Shown: positions 1-4,060 of the stretch, piece after piece
Layout of the letters: the number at the start of each line of letters is the position of its first letter
How positions within the stretch are numbered: the stretch's first letter is position 1
Assembly: GCA_902465145.1 (NCBI GenBank)
Contig: CABQMD010000030.1
Span: 1 to 8,211 of the forward strand
Direction of reading: 5' to 3'
Source of the DNA: an uncultured Succinatimonas sp.
Lineage (GTDB): Bacteria; Pseudomonadota; Gammaproteobacteria; Enterobacterales; Succinivibrionaceae
DNA length: 8,211 nucleotides
Notes under the pieces: generated by a model
Told to the model about the DNA's origin: nothing
The model's database searches: none
The model's input: the letters and a program-made list of their open reading frames with translations, nothing else
Position numbers and translations under genes: made by a program

Positions 1-286
1 CATCTTCAAGAGCATCGCTGCCAAGCTGGAACAGCACCAAAGCTTTATCCATATTTACAGCATAAACTTTGTCTCCGCTTTTTAGTTTTTCGCCTCTGGC
101 TATAAGATCCTTTATATTGCGGTAACCATGGGCTTTTGCTCTTTCAATGCCGGCCTTAACGCTTTCGCGTTCTGTTTTGCATTCGGATATAAAATCCATG
201 TAATCACAGCACAGTTTTTCTAATTTTTCCGTTTTGTCATTTGAATAGGAAAGCCAGGCACTTTTTTGAGTTCTGCCGTTATTCAT
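1..286 (-). CDS. M18-family aminopeptidase, N-terminal part (runs off the left edge)
   Basis: Ninety-five codons are present, starting from the ATG at 286-284. The product begins MNNGRTQKSAW and continues with FISECKTERESV, then AKAHGYRNIKDLI and GEKLKSGDKVYAVNMDKAL. This order (an FxSxxKTERE helix, a GY/F-rich helix, then a KxGDKVYxxNxxK strand) is what I recognise as the N-terminus of the clostridial type of M18 metalloaminopeptidase. Those are cytosolic di-zinc enzymes that release N-terminal residues from peptides. The metal-binding His/Asp/Glu residues lie further downstream and are outside the window, so activity cannot be judged. A ribosome binding site AAGGAA (297-292) sits 5 nt before the ATG. 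Upstream on the same strand is ribA, but an intrinsic terminator ends only 15 nt before this ATG, so its promoter position is unclear. The family call is fairly sure; substrate specificity is unknown. Confidence 0.82.
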   Translation of the reverse strand, partial: MNNGRTQKSAWLSYSNDKTEKLEKLCCDYMDFISECKTERESVKAGIERAKAHGYRNIKDLIARGEKLKSGDKVYAVNMDKALVLFQLGSDALED

Positions 287-301
287 GTTTTTTCCTTATT
301 T

Positions 302-325
302 AAAAAAAAGCGGCCGATGCCGCTT
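302..325 (-). terminator. Rho-independent terminator downstream of ribA
   Basis: On the minus strand a perfect 7-bp stem, AAGCGGC / GCCGCTT, closes the tetraloop ATCG (325 to 308). A run of eight T (309-302) overlaps its foot. It lies about 50 nt past the ribA stop codon, so it most likely ends the ribA transcript. Its T-tract finishes only 4 nt before the ribosome binding site of the next gene, the M18 aminopeptidase. Confidence 0.85.
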
Positions 326-354
326 CTTATCATGTTGTGAAATCTGATGATCGT

Positions 355-374
355 ATTTTGATTAATTTCAAAAT
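355..374. repeat. AT-rich inverted repeat overlapping the ribA stop codon
   Basis: ATTTTGA (355-361) and TCAAAAT (368-374) are perfect 7-bp inverted arms around a 6-nt centre, TTAATT. The dyad touches the last base of the ribA stop codon and lies upstream of both the terminator and the M18 gene. It could be a weak operator for the aminopeptidase promoter or chance in AT-rich sequence. No partner regulator is suggested. Confidence 0.35.
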
Positions 375-979
375 CAGTCCTGATGATGCAGAAGGTGTCC
401 CATACGTTCTGCTTTGGTATCAAGATATCCTTCGTTAAAAGTATTGCGACCGTATTCCAGTGCCCTGCGACCGTCTACGATGATACGATGCTTGGTAATG
501 GAGTTGATCTTAGCCGGATTATTGGTCATCAGGATCACATGGTCAAATCCCATGGCTCTCATCATGTGACCGCATACACCGTAATGACGTTCGTCGGCAT
601 CAAAACCTAGACGTAAATTAGCGTCTACGGTGTCAAGCCCCTGATCTTGCAATTCGTAGGCACGAATTTTATTAAAAAGGCCGATCCCGCGTCCTTCTTG
701 ACGCATATATAGCAAAGCACCGCGTCCTTCTTTGGCAATGGCCTGCAAAGCAGCTGAGAGTTGAAATCCGCAGTCGCATCTTAACGATCCGAACACGTCT
801 CCTGTGAGGCATTCAGAATGAATGCGGCAAAGCACCGGATCCTTTGTTGTGAGATCTCCCATAAAGATCATGGCATGGTCGAGTTTGTCGTTTTCGCGAA
901 ATATGGTTATGTTGAACTGACCGTATTTAGTAGGTAGTTTGGCAATCGGTCCCTGTACCAATTTGAGGGAAGGTGTCAT
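374..979 (-). CDS. ribA: GTP cyclohydrolase II (riboflavin biosynthesis)
   Basis: This cytosolic enzyme opens GTP to 2,5-diamino-6-ribosylamino-4-pyrimidinone 5'-phosphate, formate and pyrophosphate, the first committed step of riboflavin synthesis. The 201-residue product keeps the zinc triad of the E. coli enzyme in the motif HSECLTGDVFGSLRCDCG (Cys57, Cys68, Cys70). It also keeps the RQEGRGIGLFNKIRAY loop (residues 93-108), the DERHYG segment with the catalytic Arg (about 131), the TNNPAKI motif and the C-terminal YLDTKAERMGHLL. It is a stand-alone RibA without the RibB domain. I chose the ATG at 979 because it gives the usual length (about 196-200) and MTPSLKLV matches the family N-terminus, although no strong ribosome binding site precedes it. 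The frame stays open to a GTG at 1069, which would add 30 unfamiliar residues. No FMN riboswitch is recognisable upstream. A terminator follows at 302-325. Confidence 0.96.
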   Translation of the reverse strand: MTPSLKLVQGPIAKLPTKYGQFNITIFRENDKLDHAMIFMGDLTTKDPVLCRIHSECLTGDVFGSLRCDCGFQLSAALQAIAKEGRGALLYMRQEGRGIGLFNKIRAYELQDQGLDTVDANLRLGFDADERHYGVCGHMMRAMGFDHVILMTNNPAKINSITKHRIIVDGRRALEYGRNTFNEGYLDTKAERMGHLLHHQD

Positions 980-1105
980 GGCAACAGTCTTGGCGTCGGT
1001 CACTTTTGTAATCCAGAATTCGTTAATAATGCTGCTTTTAAACAAGGCAGAGCAAAACTGCAAGATCACTCTTGAAGTTTTAAGATTTGTTTATCTTCAA
1101 TATGC

Positions 1106-1120
1106 ATGATGTCGCATCAT
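1106..1120. repeat. Perfect 6-bp dyad, candidate operator upstream of ribA
   Basis: ATGATG (1106-1111) and CATCAT (1115-1120) are perfect inverted arms around TCG. On the minus strand the dyad overlaps a TATGAT sequence (1122-1117) that resembles a -10 element, though no good -35 is found at the proper distance. It could be a repressor or activator site for ribA. The regulator is unknown. Confidence 0.35.
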
Positions 1121-1181
1121 ATCGAAAATTCATACAATGGGATAACAGTCTTTTCTGCCTTTTGGGGATAAAAATAAAAAC

Positions 1182-1217
1182 AGTCGGACTGATAAAACAA
1201 TAGCTGTCCGGCTTTTT
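1182..1217. terminator. Bidirectional terminator-like hairpin with no gene feeding into it
   Basis: AGTCGGAC (1182-1189) pairs with GTCCGGCT (1206-1213) as eight pairs with one G-T wobble, around a 16-nt loop. TTTTT follows on the plus strand. On the minus strand the hairpin is followed by a G and then a long T-rich tract (TTTTTATTTTT, 1180-1170). The shape fits an intrinsic terminator in both directions. It lies between divergent genes, so neither ribA nor the TpsB gene is an upstream source. It may end an unannotated small RNA, act as a leader attenuator, or be fortuitous. Confidence 0.45.
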
Positions 1218-1247
1218 CCTGATTTTGGGCAGTAAGACCGTCAATAC

Positions 1248-1280
1248 ATCAGATTAAATCAATTCGCGATTAAATTTGAT
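1248..1280. repeat. Imperfect 12-bp AT-rich inverted repeat
   Basis: ATCAGATTAAAT (1248-1259) and ATTAAATTTGAT (1269-1280) match as inverted arms at 10 of 12 positions, with a 9-nt centre, CAATTCGCG. It lies about 200 bp before the TpsB-like gene, inside the divergent intergenic region. A dimeric regulator site is possible but not demonstrated. Confidence 0.35.
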
Positions 1281-1407
1281 GCAGATCTCATTTTATCAGG
1301 TCATTATACATCAACGGCTTTCTCTTGCACTCTAAGGTAGGCAACTATGACAGAAAACGAAAAATGCAGCAGAAAACTTTAGAAAAAACAAATAGTCCGC
1401 CAAAACA

Positions 1408-1421
1408 GGCTGAAATCAGCC
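1408..1421 (+). repeat. Short hairpin upstream of the TpsB-like gene
   Basis: GGCTGA and TCAGCC are perfect 6-bp inverted arms separated by AA. The hairpin lies in the likely 5' untranslated region, about 50 nt before the ribosome binding site of the TpsB-like gene. No T-tract follows directly, so it is not a terminator. It could affect mRNA stability or translation. Confidence 0.3.
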
Positions 1422-1472
1422 AGGAGCACCTTTTCAAATCTTGAATGTTTGTCAAACTTTAGGCATTGCCAT

Positions 1473-1478
1473 AGGAGG
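1473..1478 (+). promoter_or_regulatory. Strong ribosome binding site of the TpsB-like gene
   Basis: AGGAGG sits 5 nt before the ATG at 1484. It is the best ribosome binding site in the window and fixes the start of the TpsB-like protein. This matters because the gene is frameshifted and the longest open frame begins only at an internal GTG (1743). Confidence 0.85.
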
Positions 1479-1483
1479 ACAGA

Positions 1484-2966
1484 ATGCGCAAGTTTTTGAA
1501 AATGAAACATCAAGGTTTTTTCATCAGGCTTTTTTCATCTTTTACCGCGGTATTGCAGATGCTGGTTTTAAGTTGTCTTTTGTGTGCCGCCGCGGTAAGT
1601 TTTTCAGACGAGGCTCAGGCCTCGACGGTCTTAAACGGGGTAAACGTCGAGACCCTGGCTGATATAAATCATCAGGATCTGCAGCAGATCCTGTCGCATC
1701 ATTACGGACAGGCGGTTACCGCGCCGCTTTTTCAAAGAGCAGGTGCTGCAGGACGGGGTGGTGAAGGTGAAGGTACTTACTCCCTACCTAGAAAAGATCC
1801 GGGTAAACAACCGCTCGGGAGTAAACGTACAGACAAGACGCAGACTGCTTACTGAGGTAATGAGGATGCAGGATCATGCGGTAAATACCCAAAGCATGGA
1901 AAGCGCGCTGTTAAGACTTGCAGATCTGGGAACGTTCGGCGTTTACGGACGCTACGTGCAGGGGCAACAAGACGACGGGACCGAACTTGAGCTTAATCTC
2001 AGGAAAAAAACACATTGGCCGATGAGGATCTTTGCCGATAACCACGGCTCAAAAGCTTCAGGGAAGTACAGAATGGGAGGCGCCGGCAGTGTTCCCAATC
2101 TGAGCGGATATGCAGACAAGCTGAACTTTTACGGTTCAGGCAGTGATGAGAAGCAGTTTGACGGCGGAGTATCCTACTCTATACCGATAAATTCTCATCC
2201 TTCGGTATTGGGAATGTCATTTAGTGCCGGCAGTTACGAACTTTCAGAGGAATATGAAAAATTAGGAGCCAAGGGTCATTCTTTTGCAGGAGAGCTTTTT
2301 TGGGAGGAGCCGTGGCTCAGGCAAAGGGAATACGGTCTAAAAAGTAAGTTCGGGGCACGTTTAAGATCTCTTGAAGACCGTTTCGATGCTTTTGATTTAA
2401 AGTTCAAAAGACGCGAGAGCTCGGTTTTTTCAGAGTTTTCAGGATTTTTTAAAATCCGTGATTTCCTGTTTGAAGGCAGTGCCGGAATAACGACAGGCAA
2501 CAGCGACAGTTTGGATGATTATGCCTTGTATCCTGAAGGATCTTTCACGCTTTTAAACGCCGGGAGCAGGCTTTCGTATTCATTCGGCCCCAATGTCAGA
2601 ACTTCATTGCGCACCGAAATTCAAAAAGCGTCGCGTCCTTTGGACGGAGCTTTGCGTTTTAGCGCAGGAGGTGCTGATAAAGTATCTGCATTTAAAAGCT
2701 CCGAGGCATGCGCAGATGAAGGCGTATTCTCCTCGCTTGAACTGGCGCTTAAATTAACCCGCAATCTTACCGCTGTTCCTCATTTTGACGCAGCTTATCT
2801 TGCCAACAAGGGAGGAGAGAGCGCTTTCATCAAAGGGGCTGGGATAAAGGTTGAAGCCAGGTACGAAGGATTTTTTGTAAATGCGGATGTCTCAAGTGCT
2901 TTAGGAAAAGTACACGGAGATGACAGGGCCGGATTTTTGCTCTCTTTTGGTTATCAGGCTGCATAA
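1484..2966 (+). pseudogene. TpsB (FhaC/ShlB-type) two-partner secretion outer-membrane transporter, broken by one frameshift
   Basis: Frame 1 (1484-1855) gives a basic n-region, a hydrophobic stretch (about residues 20-40), a signal-peptidase site after AQA46 and the start of a POTRA-like region ending APLF. The rest, from KEQVLQDGVVKVKVL, is in the next frame up to the TAA at 2966. Removing one T from the run of five at 1728-1732 joins them as APLFKEQVLQDGVV and gives 493 residues without a stop. The joined protein shows POTRA-type segments (EKIRVNN...TRRRLLTEVM, then ESALLRLADLG), a barrel start (ADNHGSKASGKYRMGG) and the loop-6 region (RFSAGGADKVSAF), the layout of ShlB/FhaC transporters that export a large TpsA exoprotein. 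It is shorter than FhaC (about 550-590), and the usual VRGY/F reads VSAF (2682-2693). No TpsA gene is visible nearby. The lesion may be true decay, phase variation, a sequencing error or a recoding site. Family call good, function doubtful. Confidence 0.78.
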
Positions 2967-2971
2967 GAAGC

Positions 2972-3000
2972 TTGACCGTAGACGTATAAATGTATAAAAT
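2972..3000 (+). promoter_or_regulatory. Sigma-70 promoter of the tRNA-Ile2 gene
   Basis: TTGACC (2972-2977) and TAAAAT (2995-3000) are separated by exactly 17 nt, close to the sigma-70 consensus. Initiation would fall within a few bases of the mature tRNA 5' end at 3012, leaving almost no leader. The promoter begins 5 bp after the TpsB-like stop codon, so the tRNA has its own transcription. Confidence 0.75.
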
Positions 3001-3011
3001 CTTACGGCGTT

Positions 3012-3088
3012 GGCCCTTTAGCTCAGTTGGTTAGAGCAGACGACTCATAATCGTTTGGTCCCCCGTTCAAGTCGGGGAAGGGCCACCA
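3012..3088 (+). tRNA. ileX: tRNA-Ile2 (CAU anticodon, lysidine type)
   Basis: A full cloverleaf with encoded CCA: acceptor GGCCCTT / AAGGGCC, D-stem GCTC / GAGC, anticodon stem GACGA / TCGTT with loop CTCATAA (anticodon CAT at 3046-3048), and T-stem CCCCG / CGGGG with loop TTCAAGT. CAU could mean methionine, but C4 and C5 of the acceptor stem, the CGACTCATAATCG anticodon arm and the TTCAAGT loop match E. coli tRNA-Ile2 (ileX) and not elongator tRNA-Met. In that tRNA, C34 is changed to lysidine by TilS so that it reads AUA as isoleucine. The gene stands alone between its own promoter and terminator. Confidence 0.9.
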
Positions 3089-3095
3089 TTACAAG

Positions 3096-3119
3096 AAGAC
3101 CTTTTTAAAGGTCTTTTTT
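3096..3119 (+). terminator. Rho-independent terminator of the tRNA-Ile2 gene
   Basis: AAGACCTT (3096-3103) pairs perfectly with AAGGTCTT (3108-3115) around the loop TTTA, and T residues run to 3119. It lies 7 nt after the tRNA CCA end, completing a promoter-tRNA-terminator unit. Confidence 0.85.
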
Positions 3120-3138
3120 GTTTTCTCCCGTCGGATCA

Positions 3139-3718
3139 CTATGAGTCTGTAAGCTTTCCCTCTTGATTTGCCAGTATCTGCTCTTTGTGATCAAGCAGTA
3201 TTAATAATCTTTCAAAGTCCTCAAGATCTTTCAAAGTCCTCAAGCATTTCAAAGACCGGACGCTCAACTTCAAAACACCGAGGATTGTTTTGCATTTTGC
3301 CGCTTTGCTTTGCCAGCATCCTAGTCAGCAATTCAGGTTGCAGTTTTAATGAAACGCAAACAAATGGGGATGAACGGGTTACATCCAATAACTCGGACGA
3401 AGTGGGAACGTCTACGGAGGTCAGGATCATGGATCCTGTACCGTAAAAATACGATCGGTTTCCTATGATCAGATGTTTTTTTTTAGGAGAGAATAAGTTA
3501 GAGACTGAGGCTGTAGCGGCAACTCGGCCTCGTTTCAGAAGAAGTTCTGTAGTAGAGATTAAGATCGGGGATAAGCCCTGCAACAGGGGCTTTTTTACCA
3601 ATATGATCTTTGATTGTCTCTATAAGACGGTTGCGCAGAGCCGTTTGCGGCGCGTCTTCGTCAGCAGGAGCGGATGACTGCCAAGGATTGATTTGTTTTC
3701 CATGTTTTTTAAAGTCAT
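3139..3718 (-). pseudogene. Remnant of an AraC-family regulator: AraC_N domain only, several frame breaks
   Basis: On the minus strand three consecutive pieces match the N-terminal domain of AraC_N-type regulators. Piece 1 (about 3704-3501) reads TALRNRLIETIKDHIG and then LIPDLNLYYRT...SCRYSLSL, ending at TAA (3500-3498). Piece 2, in another frame, reads KKKHLIIGNRSYFYGTGSMI, LTSVDVPTSSELLDV, FVCVSLKLQPELLTRML and MLEDFERS, ending at 3221. Piece 3 (3206-3139) reads LLILLDHKEQILANQEGKLTDS. Compare the family pattern IPGLxLxR...YEPSLCLVxQGxKxxxLGxxxYxYxxGxxLxxSVDLPVxxxV. Pieces 2 and 3 join in frame if one copy of a 19-bp tandem duplication is removed. The ATG at 3718 is the plausible start but also needs one extra A in a run of six. 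About 187 codons remain of a usual 290-320, and the C-terminal helix-turn-helix is absent, so it cannot work as a normal DNA-binding regulator. Confidence 0.8.
3207..3244. repeat. Perfect 19-bp tandem duplication inside the AraC_N remnant
   Basis: The unit ATCTTTCAAAGTCCTCAAG occurs twice without any difference or spacer, at 3207-3225 and 3226-3244. On the coding (minus) strand it repeats the codons for LEDFER. Because 19 is not a multiple of three, the second copy shifts the frame and leads at once to the TGA at 3223-3221. The identity of the copies points to a recent slippage event. Confidence 0.95.
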
Positions 3719-3804
3719 CCTATTTAAGGACCGATGGAATGATTTTACTGCCTTTGAATACGTGGACTTTTAGGCGGCTTTAAAAAGTTGCGGAATTTAA
3801 AGAT

Positions 3805-3880
3805 TGGTGGAGATGACCGGAGTCGAACCGGCCACCTTCTGCATGCGAAGCAGACGCTCTACCAGCTGAGCTACATCCCC
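3805..3880 (-). tRNA. tRNA-Ala (CGC anticodon)
   Basis: A full cloverleaf with encoded CCA, read from 3880 to 3805: acceptor GGGGATG / CATCTCC, which contains the G3-U70 wobble pair that identifies alanine tRNAs; D-stem GCTC / GAGC; a perfect anticodon stem TCTGC / GCAGA with loop TTCGCAT (anticodon CGC, reading GCG); and T-stem GCCGG / CCGGT. E. coli has only UGC and GGC alanine tRNAs, so a dedicated CGC isoacceptor is extra. It lies 13 nt downstream of tRNA-Gly in one transcript. I found no convincing terminator after it. Confidence 0.93.
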
Positions 3881-3893
3881 GATTTGATGCTGA

Positions 3894-3967
3894 TGGAGCG
3901 GGCGACGGGAATCGAACCCGCGTCAGTAGCTTGGGAAGCTGCAGTTCTACCATTGAACTACGCCCGC
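3894..3967 (-). tRNA. glyU: tRNA-Gly (CCC anticodon)
   Basis: Read from 3967 to 3894 this matches E. coli glyU almost throughout: acceptor GCGGGCG / CGCCCGC, D-arm GTTCAATGGTAGAAC, anticodon loop TTCCCAA (CCC, reading GGG), T-loop TTCGATT and encoded TCCA. The anticodon stem is GCAGC / GCTAC, which leaves a C28-A42 mismatch where glyU has a perfect stem (AGAGC / GCTCT). All other stems pair, with one G-U closing the T-stem. It is the first gene of a tRNA-Gly / tRNA-Ala pair. Confidence 0.93.
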
Positions 3968-4002
3968 GAAATCGGAATTCACATGAACCCGAAAACGGGC
4001 TC

Positions 4003-4031
4003 ATTATACACAATCTGCCAAATTGCGACAA
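4003..4031 (-). promoter_or_regulatory. Promoter of the tRNA-Gly / tRNA-Ala operon
   Basis: On the minus strand TTGTCG (4031-4026) and a perfect TATAAT (4008-4003) are separated by 17 nt. The GC-rich stretch right after the -10 (GAGCCCG) resembles the discriminator of stringently controlled stable-RNA promoters, so control by growth rate is a fair inference. A 7-bp inverted repeat, GAACCCG / CGGGCTC with AAAA centre (3985-4002), covers the expected start point. Confidence 0.8.
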
Positions 4032-4060
4032 ATAAAGTTTGTTAGTATGTAAAAAAATAT

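Larger units (their letters stand above)
980..1483. other. Divergent intergenic region between ribA and the TpsB-like gene
   Basis: About 500 bp without a recognisable protein gene. It holds, in order: an open but unconserved stretch in the ribA frame (980-1069); a nested minus-strand hairpin in which TTGAAG (1099-1094) pairs with CTTCAA near 1075-1070; a perfect dyad (1106-1120); a terminator-like hairpin (1182-1217); an imperfect 12-bp inverted repeat (1248-1280); a possible 11-codon reading frame (1347-1382); and a GGCTGA/TCAGCC hairpin (1408-1421). Both flanking genes must have their promoters here, but no match to the sigma-70 consensus with correct spacing stands out on either strand. 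Confidence 0.6.

Noticed and set aside
980..1440. FMN riboswitch upstream of ribA.
   Set aside because: The conserved RFN-element segments (AGGGGCAGGGTGAAATTCC-like and GACCGGCGGT-like) are not present on either strand.
1441..1662. Plus-strand frame overlapping the TpsB signal peptide.
   Set aside because: No ribosome binding site for it, and the overlapping frame from 1484 has a strong one and a clear signal peptide.
3422..3438. Perfect 7-bp palindrome CAGGATC-ATG-GATCCTG.
   Set aside because: It falls within the conserved GTGSMILTS codons of the AraC_N remnant and has no promoter context.
3168..3446. Plus-strand open frame of 92 codons with a hydrophobic stretch and an apparent SGC lipobox.
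   Set aside because: It is antisense to the AraC_N remnant, has no ribosome binding site, and crosses the 19-bp duplication. A shadow frame.
3573..3596. Terminator-like hairpin on the plus strand (AAGCCC / GGGCTT followed by six T).
   Set aside because: It lies inside the coding strand complement of the AraC_N remnant (codons for KKAPVAGLIP), and no plus-strand gene ends there. Probably fortuitous.
3780..4045. Open frames of about 83-85 codons on both strands (for example RGRSSMVELQLP and SSAGRASASHAEG).
   Set aside because: They cover the tRNA-Ala and tRNA-Gly genes. These peptides are the familiar false translations of tRNA sequence.
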